40,633 nucleotides of DNA. Source: a virus. The stretch is taken from IMG/VR virus record IMGVR_UViG_3300042309_000334, positions 1-40,633 of that record, one strand, 5' to 3'. Shown piece after piece: positions 19,001 through 25,567 of this stretch. The translations under genes and the position numbers were made by a program. Positions within the stretch are counted from its first letter, which is position 1. Each line of letters begins with the position of its first letter. The notes under the pieces were generated by a model. The model worked only from the letters and a program-made list of their open reading frames with translations. It made no database searches and was not told the origin of the DNA.

Positions 19001-19574
19001 ATGTTCCTAACGGATAAATCGCTGCATCGCGAGTACGTATCGTTGCATCTGGAGGCAAAATTGTCCCAACAGGAAAATCAGTGGGGCTATAAATAGGAAG
19101 ATACATCCCATCAACCCCTATTCCTGCTGCCGTTTGTCCGCGCAGAGGAACATTGTATTCATTAGTTCCAATGATTCTAAGCAGTTTTCCAGCATCATTT
19201 ACAACCTCAGCAACAGCAATAAGCTGTGAAGGCTGAATAATATCCATCGTTGTAGCAACGTACCCGCGATCATCCCATGCCCAAGCCACAGAATTGTACA
19301 TCCCGCCTTTATTTACATGATATTGAAACAGTCTATTTCTGAAATAAAGGGGGCTTCCATCGGCATTTACGGCCAATGGAACATCAATTCCCCTTGGAAG
19401 TGTAACTGTACAGCGATCCCACCCCGTGCAAACGTCAACTTCAGCCGTTGAATGCGTCCAGTGACCAGACTCCATTAGAGTCTGGATTGCCTGAGTCAGT
19501 TTCCGAAAAACCTTGGTTTTATCAGTCGTTCCAAGGATTTCTGCTGCCTCGTCAAAAATTTGCGAGACAAACAT
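16092..19574 (-). CDS. Head-tail adaptor-like protein with large repeat insert
   Basis: The 1160-residue product has an N-terminal helical and beta segment (residues 1-115: QIFDEAAEILG, VFRKLTQAIQTLMESGHW, then CTVTLPRGIDVPLAVNADG and YFRNRLFQYH) that resembles podovirus adaptor proteins of the tail tubular protein A type. The last 130 residues (RIRLGTPCAWARIIYRIKSP, FLPIENERAIIAALHAVDLE) look like the other half of the same fold. Between them lie roughly 750 residues of beta repeats of two kinds (see the repeat entry). T7 gp11 is only about 196 residues, so this would be an adaptor carrying a huge surface insertion. A long minor tail protein with adaptor-like ends is the alternative. Confidence 0.7.
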   Translation of the reverse strand: MFVSQIFDEAAEILGTTDKTKVFRKLTQAIQTLMESGHWTHSTAEVDVCTGWDRCTVTLPRGIDVPLAVNADGSPLYFRNRLFQYHVNKGGMYNSVAWAWDDRGYVATTMDIIQPSQLIAVAEVVNDAGKLLRIIGTNEYNVPLRGQTAAGIGVDGMYLPIYSPTDFPVGTILPPDATIRTRDAAIYPLGTFSTIVPHTMNSGQPVVVTAVSGTLPSPLRAGQIYYIGVVSPTQMQLYSDPLNAQAGNYPINLQSIVGAGTIKFSDRKPSMVVTALNLSATPPIAIDTANPINFPGNILPSPLVSKATYFANLIDPTHLQIFGSIADATDNTNPIYTTGSIAPISVDVQKTISPQTKMSFAIPHGFSTGDAVQATTNGGILPQPLVSGASYYVRAIDANTVTIHPTSSDAINDTNQINLITSGSGTNSLVKLIPATVAIGTQSNIVAEGLNLPNPSGSGAQAKAVPSGIVTSTTITAGGSGYTSAPTVTLSDAGGAGYVSGQVGIDIDSTFTTEATFTITVSGGRVSLISVNTPGSGYQPNATVTILDLSSGKTGRGARATIDGLDINGGITGITIQEVGSGAAITATINAANVVNGLIINSPGSGYVVPPRLTFTGGSGINAAATSTITTSFLEYIEITAPGASYSQAPAVTISGGGGNGATATAVVSGGEVVKVNVVTKGSGYTGTPTVTFTPSTGVFVSFTTTGTFPSPITQGASYRAEQPFSSTTFTIVNVDYSPVNITSSGTGQFYVLISRPFSVGFTGKWVADYDGLSTPQGIYFASDYNLPSTTPAIDKGVTQFYLNIDAGNGLARVYNSASNAIAGGTTGLINITAFGTGQAYYALRLTATPEPYDNLINPNSVQYLQDDEVVRFSTSGVLPNPLLANTDYTIKLFGDDVRVYLGNVLVNITTPGTGQLTLDLERLVTADASTRIVESASLYNTGQAITARPRDGDSLPNPLVAGTNYYVRKLDADEFELYATEVQARNTISTFGRISYLTSGDSAESSFIIDSVEPPTLVKTIQQIEKPQTDGFVSLYAWDYGRSNDMTLIGRYHPAEVNPQYRRIRLGTPCAWARIIYRIKSPTVESIYDFLPIENERAIIAALHAVDLEDKDFADQAERYWTIAMAYLKNQQDSIDGHAMAAPQINNITYGDGTDPIMT
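16640..18965 (-). repeat. Two families of protein repeats inside the adaptor-like gene
   Basis: Family A has the core LPxPLxxGxxYYV with a following beta strand pair and a GTGQ-like end; copies fall near residues 210, 295, 380, 710, 880 and 957, with weaker ones between. Family B has the core GSGYxxxPxVTxxGGGGxGA; five copies fall in a row near residues 480, 533, 603, 643 and 683. Family B is embedded within the run of family A. The repeats have diverged at the DNA level. They look like stacked beta modules of the kind found in phage surface and tail proteins. Confidence 0.8.
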
Positions 19575-19579
19575 GGGTG

Positions 19580-19894
19580 CTACATAGCTCCTCGTTGATT
19601 TAGTTCGGCAGCAAAAGCCTCAAGATCAGCATCGCTAGGCATTCCAGCAGGAGCCGTTGGAGCCTGCGCTCCTTTTCCTCCAGTGGTTGCTTCAACTTCT
19701 AAAGCGAGCGCATCAATTGTTTGAGCCAACTGAACAATCATGCTGTGAACATCCATAAAAACGCTCTTTGGAACTTGAACCATGACGCTTCCTTCACCAG
19801 ACGGGCCAGAAGGCATCGGCGGCATGGAGGGCATAGGAACTTTATTATCCATCGGCGGCATTGGAGCCATTTCAGGGGTATTTGGTTTAGCCAT
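19580..19894 (-). CDS. Pro/Met-rich small protein
   Basis: ATG at 19894 follows GAGGATTAAAATT and lies just after the stop of the acidic protein; the 104-residue product is preferred to an extension reading into that gene. Residues 1-35 are Pro/Met-rich (MAPMPPMDNKVPMPSM style) and probably disordered. Residues 37-70 form a hydrophobic helix (VPKSVFMDVHSMIVQLAQTI), then an Ala/Pro linker and a short acidic C-terminal helix. No family recognised. It lies between a capsid-associated candidate and the adaptor-like gene, so a small virion or assembly role is possible. Confidence 0.7.
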   Translation of the reverse strand: MAKPNTPEMAPMPPMDNKVPMPSMPPMPSGPSGEGSVMVQVPKSVFMDVHSMIVQLAQTIDALALEVEATTGGKGAQAPTAPAGMPSDADLEAFAAELNQRGAM

Positions 19895-19898
19895 AATT

Positions 19899-20315
19899 TT
19901 AATCCTCTTCTTTCTCTTCTCCATCCTCGTCTTCCATTTCGCCTTCGGCTTCAGAAAGACCGCTTTCTATTGCGTCCTCATCGTCTTCTTCCATTTCAGA
20001 CTCTGAGGAAAGATCTTCTTCGGGCTTGATTCCGCAAATACACAGTTCAACGGAATAACGCTTGTCTGTTCCGCCATCAGTTTTCACTGATTCTGTTTTT
20101 TCCATTACTTTCTTGTAGCGAATCAAGGCAGTGCCTTCTGAGGCCATGTCTTTAAGACCCTTTACGTTTTCAAAGTAGAGAGATGGATAATAAATTTTGT
20201 CTTCTCCATCTTTGTTTGACCATGAAGACATGGCCTCATCCATTTTTTTGGAAAGGTTTTCCCCAAGGCTAACAAAACCTTCAGGTAGTGAAATTTCTGA
20301 TTTTTCGTATGGCAT
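19899..20315 (-). CDS. Acidic small protein, capsid-staple-like candidate
   Basis: A 138-residue protein. The central part, YYPSLYFENVKGLKDMASEGTALIRYKKV, resembles a pattern (PxLYL..VKGL....G.A.I.YKKV) that I associate with small phage head proteins annotated as capsid staple. That link is from memory and unverified. The last 40 residues are almost all Glu, Asp and Ser, a tail suited to binding basic partners or to electrostatic mimicry. The ATG follows an A/T-rich leader without a Shine-Dalgarno. It sits directly after the RCC1 fibre gene and before the Pro/Met-rich gene. Confidence 0.75.
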   Translation of the reverse strand: MPYEKSEISLPEGFVSLGENLSKKMDEAMSSWSNKDGEDKIYYPSLYFENVKGLKDMASEGTALIRYKKVMEKTESVKTDGGTDKRYSVELCICGIKPEEDLSSESEMEEDDEDAIESGLSEAEGEMEDEDGEEKEED

Positions 20316-20319
20316 AATT

Positions 20320-22713
20320 TTATTGGATTAGTGACCGCTGTGGGAGATTTGTGCCGCCACCACCAAGGTTTAAGCCTAGCTGTCCAGCAGAATTTTGTCC
20401 CCAAGTGTACAATTCATTCGCTGTTGTTTTTGCAGCAACATATAGCAATGCTGGAGATCCAAATGCACAAAAATCATCGATAATTGCTGATGATGGAAAT
20501 CTTGCTTTTGTTAGCGTGAGTTTATTCGTTCCGCTTCCGCCGTCTCCAAACGCTAAGGTTGTATATCCACAGGCATATAATGAGCTTGGATTGGTCGGGC
20601 TGTTCGCTCTTGTAAGGGCAAAAAGATTTGCCCCTCCAGTTCCGCTTCCTGCCATTTGAACCTTGGCGAATGTCAATCCAGCGACACTAGAAAGCGTTTG
20701 GGGAGAAGTTGCGCTGGCAACTCCGCCTGTTCCTAAAGCGCCCTCTGACCCGTTTCCCCAAGTCCTAAGCGTTCCGTCAGTCAATAACGCAACTACAGAA
20801 GGCGCTGTTGTGCTCTGGCTTGAACAAGCAGAAAGCGTAGCAACATTCGATATTCCTGATAGAGATTGGAACGTAGTTTGATCAGAAGTGGTTCCAATTC
20901 CTAGCTGCCCTCCAGTATTTTCTCCTGTTGCCCACAGGTTTCCATTTCTAAGCGCCCAAACGCAAGCTGCAGTATTCGATGCGGTATTTGATGATGCAAA
21001 AATAGCATCTGCTTTTAGTGTGGGGATTTTGAAGAAAGTATTTCTGGCTGTATTAGTTCCATCTCCTAAAAGCCCTCCTCCAGAAGCCGGGCCATTATAT
21101 CCCGTCGAATAAAAATCTCCCGTGTTATCGATCACATACGAAAATCCGAAAAGGCTTCCAAAAGTATAACATTTGGATATTGTTTTTCCGCTAATTGCAC
21201 CTCCCGTAACTTGTACTGGCGTTGTTTTGTCAGCATTGTCACCCAATCCAAGTTGTCCGCTGACATTGGCTCCCCATGCCCAAAGTTGTCCTGATGATGT
21301 AACTGCTAGACAACTACAAACAGCAGTAGTTCCTCCAGCAGATACAGCAAAATCAGAAACATTGGATACAAGACATTTTGTAAAAATTCCTCTGTTTGCA
21401 ACAGCCGTTCCATCACCCAACTGTCCAAACCCATTGTCTCCTGCTGCGTATACGTTTCCTGCACTGGTTAAAATAAAAATATTCTCTCTGCTAACAAACA
21501 ACTTGGTTACTTGCTCGTTTGCAATTCTTTCAAATGTGGCATTAAGAAATGATGATCCGCCTATTGTTGTTGCTGAATATGTTGCAGCGGTAAGATATCC
21601 AGCACCTAGTCGGCCACTCGTTGCCGAGCCAGCCGTGCGAACAAAGTTATTGGTATCAACAAATGCCAATGCTTCGGGAAAAATATGACCCCCTCCTTCA
21701 GCAAGTGTTGGAAAAAACGAAACGCCGGGACGAGTCAGCGTTCCAACTGTAGTTGCGGAGGTAATTCTTCCTGTAGCATCAACTGTGAGCACGGGCGTTT
21801 GTAGGTTGCTTCCGTAAACTCCAGCCGTAACTCCTGAGTTAGCCAAAGCGAGCGTAGCCGCCGTTGTTTCACTTGCAGGGGCAACAATCGTAAGGCCAGA
21901 AGCTCCTGTTTGCGCTCCAGATGTTCCAGCAGCAATTGTCGCAACGTAGTCTCCTGTTGTATCAGTCCCAAGCGCTACTGAATTCGGCTGAATGGTAGTG
22001 GTGATTGTGATTGCGGAAGATCCGTTAAACGAGTTTGTTCCAGCGACATCTCCAGCAAGCGTGATGCTTCGGGATGTTTGCAAAATGCTGGCAGATGCAG
22101 CATTTCCAGCAAAGTTAGTCTGCCAAGTTGGTGATCCTGTTCCAGCGCTAGTAAGAATTTGTCCAGCAATACCAGCAGCAGTGAATTGTGTATTATTTAG
22201 CCCCTGCTGCCACAAAACAGCACCAGCAGTTCCTCCCGCAATTGCTGTTGCCGTAACTGCTGCAGGAGCAGAAACCCAACCAAGCGCTGATCCGATCATT
22301 CCAAGAACCTGTCCATTTGCTCCAAAAGGAAGAAATGAAGTGACGTTTAGCGCGGATTGATAAGGCAGCGTGTTGGCTGCTCCTAGAAGGGATGTTGCCG
22401 TTGAAGCATTGCCTACAAGATTTCCTACGAAAGTTCCCGTATAGATAGCGCTTGAAGAATTAAGCGCCCTGACAAGATAACACATTAACCCTTCGCCAGC
22501 GTTGCGAGTAACTCCCAATACGCTAGTTGTTCCTGCGGGATCACACGGGATATCCCATACAACGCGACCACCCGTTACAGTTTTATTAATTTCTCCATAA
22601 AGAGCATAGACAAGATTGTCTATCAGTGATGGAACGCTTTCATGCCCAACACTAGGATACGGGGTGTCGGGGCAGCATGACTTATTGTAAATGTTAGAAT
22701 TGTCGCAAGACAT
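20320..22713 (-). CDS. Tail fibre with C-terminal RCC1 beta-propeller
   Basis: The 797-residue protein starts at an ATG with a strong AAAGGAG. The first 90 residues are Cys-rich and virion-anchor-like (SCCPDTPYPSVGHESVPSL, ending near GLMCYLVRALN). Residues 90-340 have the GNASTATSL, GNAASASIL and GTSGAQTGASGLTIV style common in phage fibres. From about residue 420 to the end come seven copies of an RCC1-type blade, each with a G-x-(L/V)-(Y/W)-x-(W/A)-G core and a later GQLG or GDG. Seven is the number that closes an RCC1 propeller. The gene lies after the lysis cassette. A receptor-binding role is inferred from the fibre-like N-terminal part. Confidence 0.85.
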   Translation of the reverse strand: MSCDNSNIYNKSCCPDTPYPSVGHESVPSLIDNLVYALYGEINKTVTGGRVVWDIPCDPAGTTSVLGVTRNAGEGLMCYLVRALNSSSAIYTGTFVGNLVGNASTATSLLGAANTLPYQSALNVTSFLPFGANGQVLGMIGSALGWVSAPAAVTATAIAGGTAGAVLWQQGLNNTQFTAAGIAGQILTSAGTGSPTWQTNFAGNAASASILQTSRSITLAGDVAGTNSFNGSSAITITTTIQPNSVALGTDTTGDYVATIAAGTSGAQTGASGLTIVAPASETTAATLALANSGVTAGVYGSNLQTPVLTVDATGRITSATTVGTLTRPGVSFFPTLAEGGGHIFPEALAFVDTNNFVRTAGSATSGRLGAGYLTAATYSATTIGGSSFLNATFERIANEQVTKLFVSRENIFILTSAGNVYAAGDNGFGQLGDGTAVANRGIFTKCLVSNVSDFAVSAGGTTAVCSCLAVTSSGQLWAWGANVSGQLGLGDNADKTTPVQVTGGAISGKTISKCYTFGSLFGFSYVIDNTGDFYSTGYNGPASGGGLLGDGTNTARNTFFKIPTLKADAIFASSNTASNTAACVWALRNGNLWATGENTGGQLGIGTTSDQTTFQSLSGISNVATLSACSSQSTTAPSVVALLTDGTLRTWGNGSEGALGTGGVASATSPQTLSSVAGLTFAKVQMAGSGTGGANLFALTRANSPTNPSSLYACGYTTLAFGDGGSGTNKLTLTKARFPSSAIIDDFCAFGSPALLYVAAKTTANELYTWGQNSAGQLGLNLGGGGTNLPQRSLIQ
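20330..21465 (-). repeat. Seven RCC1-type protein repeats
   Basis: The blades have these cores in order: VYAAGDNGFGQLGDG, LWAWGANVSGQLGLG, FYSTGYNGPASGGGLLGDG, LWATGENTGGQLGIG, LRTWGNGSEGALGTG, LYACGYTTLAFGDG and LYTWGQNSAGQLGL. Spacing is about 50-60 residues. Blades three and six are the most divergent. Confidence 0.85.
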
Positions 22714-22731
22714 GATTTTGTCTCCTTTGTG

Positions 22732-23292
22732 TTAGGCGTTTTCTACGAGTAAATATGGAATGGTTTTTTGCCCATAGCGATTCATTTCTCCGTAGACGAG
22801 ATTAATAAATGCATCGTACTGAGCAGGGTAAATCGTCTGACATCCGGCAGACGAGGTTGAGTTATAAGATCCTTTATGGATGTTTATGGCTACCCCAATG
22901 CCATCGTAGTATTTACCCGTCTTGGCGTTGTATCGCAGCACTGGCAAAGTTTCGCCCTGCGTTGCAGGGCGCAGAGCAGCATAGCCTCCACCTCTGGAGA
23001 TGCCATGTTTGCCCTTTTTATACCTGTGAACTCCTGCCTTTAGCGTAGCAATGGCAGGTTTCATCAGAGATGGGTCAGTATTGGCATTGAATGTCGCGTA
23101 GACCTGTGGACTGACCACAAAGATCCCGTCATCGTAGATGCCAATATCATTGACGTTCTTTTTCCCCATCGAATTCTTATAATATCCCCTTATTCCCACC
23201 AAAGCCACTTGGTCGGTTACGCCAGCTTTCTTCAGAAGCCTTTCGGTGTCCTTTCGGCGTTGCTGTGGCCTTGATGGAGGGACAATAGCCAT
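22732..23292 (-). CDS. Endolysin-like protein with L,D-transpeptidase-like motif
   Basis: A 186-residue protein whose ATG overlaps the holin-like stop (TAATG). Residues about 45-60 form strands (VNDIGIYDDGIFVVSP), and the C-terminal part has IHKGSYN followed by STSSAGCQTIYP; the His139 - Ser - Gly-Cys151 spacing resembles the HxG...SxGC active site of YkuD-type L,D-transpeptidase-fold enzymes. There is no signal peptide, so export would need the holin. Position directly after a holin-like gene and next to a fibre gene points to cell-wall degradation during lysis. Whether it cleaves or exchanges peptide crosslinks cannot be told from sequence. Confidence 0.75.
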   Translation of the reverse strand: MAIVPPSRPQQRRKDTERLLKKAGVTDQVALVGIRGYYKNSMGKKNVNDIGIYDDGIFVVSPQVYATFNANTDPSLMKPAIATLKAGVHRYKKGKHGISRGGGYAALRPATQGETLPVLRYNAKTGKYYDGIGVAINIHKGSYNSTSSAGCQTIYPAQYDAFINLVYGEMNRYGQKTIPYLLVENA

Positions 23293-23471
23293 TACTTGTT
23301 GCCCTTGCGGATCACGTTGATCAGGCCGACGAGAGCGAGTCCGCTGGCAATGATCTGGTTCTGCAATTCAGGCTCAAGGCGCAGGCCCAAGGCCGTAGCA
23401 AGAAGGATGAAGCCCCTCCAAGTGGAGTTTTCGGTCAAGCGTTCAATGATGACATTAATGATATTTTTCAT
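23292..23471 (-). CDS. Holin-like small membrane protein
   Basis: ATG at 23471 follows the lipoprotein stop by one base; an upstream in-frame start would overlap that gene. The 59-residue product begins MKNIINVIIERLTENSTWRG, then a hydrophobic stretch (FILLATALGLRL), a short polar turn with ELQNQ, and a second hydrophobic stretch (IIASGLALVGLINVI), ending in the basic IRKGNK. Two short membrane segments with a basic tail, immediately before an endolysin-like gene, fit a small holin. The role is inferred from topology and context. Confidence 0.75.
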   Translation of the reverse strand: MKNIINVIIERLTENSTWRGFILLATALGLRLEPELQNQIIASGLALVGLINVIRKGNK

Positions 23472-23472
23472 G

Positions 23473-23691
23473 CTATTTAGATGATGTTGGTTTTGGTTGT
23501 TGTCTGCTCCAGAGATAGTCAATAGCTCCAGAAACATTCGGCGTGAAGACAAGTTTCAGTTCAAGTCTTCCAAGTTTTCCTGAGTTCTCGCCACCGGGAG
23601 GGATAGGTACACTTACACATCCAGTAAGGAGCGCAAGCATTGCTATTGCAAGTGCAATTACGAAAACCAATGCAAGCTGTTTGGGCTTCAT
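23473..23691 (-). CDS. Small lipoprotein, outer-spanin candidate
   Basis: The 72-residue product has a basic start (MKPKQ), a hydrophobic h-region and the lipobox LLTGC with the lipidated Cys at residue 25. The mature part starts with VSVPIPPGG and is Pro-rich, then a short beta and helical region. This is the layout of Rz1-type outer spanins, which anchor in the outer membrane and bridge to an inner spanin. Its ATG overlaps the preceding stop (ATGA), and that preceding gene encodes an inner-membrane coiled-coil protein, as expected for a spanin pair. Confidence 0.75.
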   Translation of the reverse strand: MKPKQLALVFVIALAIAMLALLTGCVSVPIPPGGENSGKLGRLELKLVFTPNVSGAIDYLWSRQQPKPTSSK

Positions 23692-24005
23692 ATATCACCT
23701 ATTCTCCTACCGCCCTCGTTGAGTCTTCTCTCTACCCTGTCCATCAGCAGGGAGTTTTTTGAGATTGTCGATTGTGCAAGGCTGATGACTTCAAGCATCT
23801 CCTTGTTTGCCTTCTGTAGATGATTAATGAAGTCACCGCTTTGGATGTCCATGCGCGTTTGAAGTGCATCGATGCGTTGCGTGAAGAATCGGAACAAGTA
23901 TCCGATTGCAAGCATTCCAATTACCAACAACGCAACAAACATCCATCTGTCACTTTGTCCCGCTGCATGGTTTGTAGCCTCTATTACTGCTTGTGCTGTT
24001 TCCAT
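23688..24005 (-). CDS. Inner-membrane coiled-coil protein, inner-spanin candidate
   Basis: A 105-residue protein with a polar N terminus of about 20 residues, one transmembrane segment (about 22-41, MFVALLVIGMLAIGYLFRFF) and a long charged helix (about 45-95) that could form a coiled coil in the periplasm. This is the layout of Rz-type inner spanins. It lies directly upstream of the lipoprotein gene with a 4-base overlap. A mitochondrial-type or XhlA-like alternative is less likely because XhlA proteins have their membrane segment at the C terminus. Confidence 0.7.
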   Translation of the reverse strand: METAQAVIEATNHAAGQSDRWMFVALLVIGMLAIGYLFRFFTQRIDALQTRMDIQSGDFINHLQKANKEMLEVISLAQSTISKNSLLMDRVERRLNEGGRRIGDI

Positions 24006-24009
24006 AAGA

Positions 24010-25185
24010 TTAAAAATGTTGAATTACAACTACTGCCCCTGATGAACCAGAACCCCCTGCACCAGCAATTCCACCAACCATTGTGGAACCTCCACCTCCA
24101 CCACCCGCACCATATAAAGTGCCTGATGATCCAGATGTTGGATTTCCAAAAACTGAACCAGCACCTCCATTGCCTCCTGCGCCCCCATAAACATTATTTT
24201 CAGTCACAGAATTTGGCCCCCTAACACAAATCGGAGTTGTTCCTGAAAAACTTGGAAGCACTTGGTTTGCAGAATTAGCTCCACCCCCAGAACCTCCTCC
24301 ACCACCGCCAGCAGGAGAACCACTAATATTGCTTTGATAAAAAACACCGGAGCCTCCGACAAACATTCCATTACCACCAGACCCGCCATTGGTTGGAATT
24401 GCTGTCGATCCATTTATTCCCGGCCCACCGCCATTTCCAAAAATTTCAACTCCATTTGATGCTTTAAATGAAGAAGTTCCACCAAATGTTGCGTTTCCGC
24501 TTCCGATTATACCTCCACCGCCACCACTTCCAACTACAATTGTGCAACTTAAATTTGATGATGATGGCATTCTAAAAGAATACATTGACATTCCACCGCC
24601 ACCGCCTCCACTTGCTCCATATGACGCTGATGGGCCAGTTCCTGTTCTCAAGCCGCCACCGCCACCGCCACCGCCACCAATGCAAATGACATCGATAGAT
24701 TTTGTTCTGCTTTCAATTTGAAGCGAGAAAGTTCCAGCAGTTAAAAATTGTGATACGCTTGTGGTTTGCGTATTTGACCATCTGTTTCCGTTCCAAATTA
24801 ACGCATCTCCGATTTGTGGATTAGTAATTGTTGCGTCTGGAAGCGTTCCAACAGCAGACATCGGTATGTAAACCCAATCGCTGGCCGATCCGGTATCAGT
24901 TACCTTCATGTATACGCCAGCACTTCGATAGTTGATGTAATAAATTCCGCTGGAATATCGAACTAAATATGTTGTTCCAACAGCAGGCGATCCAAGAGTA
25001 GTAGGAAGTTGTGAGTAATAATCGACAGATCCAGAAATAACCTGACTAGCTGCATTTTTAAGCAGCGCGGCAATAAGCATATGCCGCCAAGTGGCGGTAT
25101 CGATGATCGGCGGTATGCTTTCTAGAGGAACTCCAGCAGCTATTAATGCCAGCTTCCTGTACTCTGCTGTATCCAGATCTGGCAT
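24010..25185 (-). CDS. Glycine-rich adhesin / tail fibre
   Basis: A 391-residue protein. The N-terminal 45 residues (DTAEYRKLALIAAG, PPIIDTATWRHMLIAALLKNAA) match the N-terminal module of the fibre at 25567-26835. Residues about 45-160 are beta-rich with GDALIWNGNRWSN. From about 170 to the end there is an extended Gly-rich domain with runs of up to nine Gly, ending GAVVVIQHF. This matches the phage glycine-rich tail domain, whose known relatives can form polyglycine II helical lattices with variable receptor-binding loops. Located between a small hypothetical gene and the lysis cassette. Confidence 0.82.
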   Translation of the reverse strand: MPDLDTAEYRKLALIAAGVPLESIPPIIDTATWRHMLIAALLKNAASQVISGSVDYYSQLPTTLGSPAVGTTYLVRYSSGIYYINYRSAGVYMKVTDTGSASDWVYIPMSAVGTLPDATITNPQIGDALIWNGNRWSNTQTTSVSQFLTAGTFSLQIESRTKSIDVICIGGGGGGGGGLRTGTGPSASYGASGGGGGGMSMYSFRMPSSSNLSCTIVVGSGGGGGIIGSGNATFGGTSSFKASNGVEIFGNGGGPGINGSTAIPTNGGSGGNGMFVGGSGVFYQSNISGSPAGGGGGGSGGGANSANQVLPSFSGTTPICVRGPNSVTENNVYGGAGGNGGAGSVFGNPTSGSSGTLYGAGGGGGGSTMVGGIAGAGGSGSSGAVVVIQHF

Positions 25186-25195
25186 TGTATTGGCA

Positions 25196-25567
25196 CTATG
25201 AATTCAAGATGCTCAAAGCCTCTTGCAGTGTTTCTTCAAACGTATACGGAGACTCATCCCAAGCAATTTTCGGACTAGGATCCATCGCAAATTCCATCAA
25301 GATTGCGTCAATCCAAGAACGAACAGAGTTTAATTTTGGAGATGTTTTTCCTGCATTCTGTAGCTTTCTTTCGATATCAAGAAGCGTTAAAAGCCGAATT
25401 GATGTATATCCTTTATATGAAAGCCACGCCTCTGCCGACATTCCGTAATATTCTTCTTCTTCTCCTGTTGGGTTTCCGCTCGCGTCCAAGTAAACCTTGG
25501 TATGACCATCTTGTTGCTGCTGCGTTACAGGATTAAAAAAGCTGTAGTCTGTGATGATAAAGCTCAT
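25196..25567 (-). CDS. Small protein between two fibre genes
   Basis: The 123-residue product has an N-terminal beta part (SFIITDYSFFNPVTQQQQDG, then KVYLDASGNPTGEEEEYYG) and a C-terminal helical part (AEAWLSYKGYTSIRLLTLLDIERKLQ, WIDAILMEFAMDP). Its ATG overlaps the stop of the upstream fibre by one base. I do not recognise a family. Because it is encoded between two proteins that share an N-terminal module, a fibre-assembly or attachment role is plausible but not shown. Confidence 0.75.
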   Translation of the reverse strand: MSFIITDYSFFNPVTQQQQDGHTKVYLDASGNPTGEEEEYYGMSAEAWLSYKGYTSIRLLTLLDIERKLQNAGKTSPKLNSVRSWIDAILMEFAMDPSPKIAWDESPYTFEETLQEALSILNS

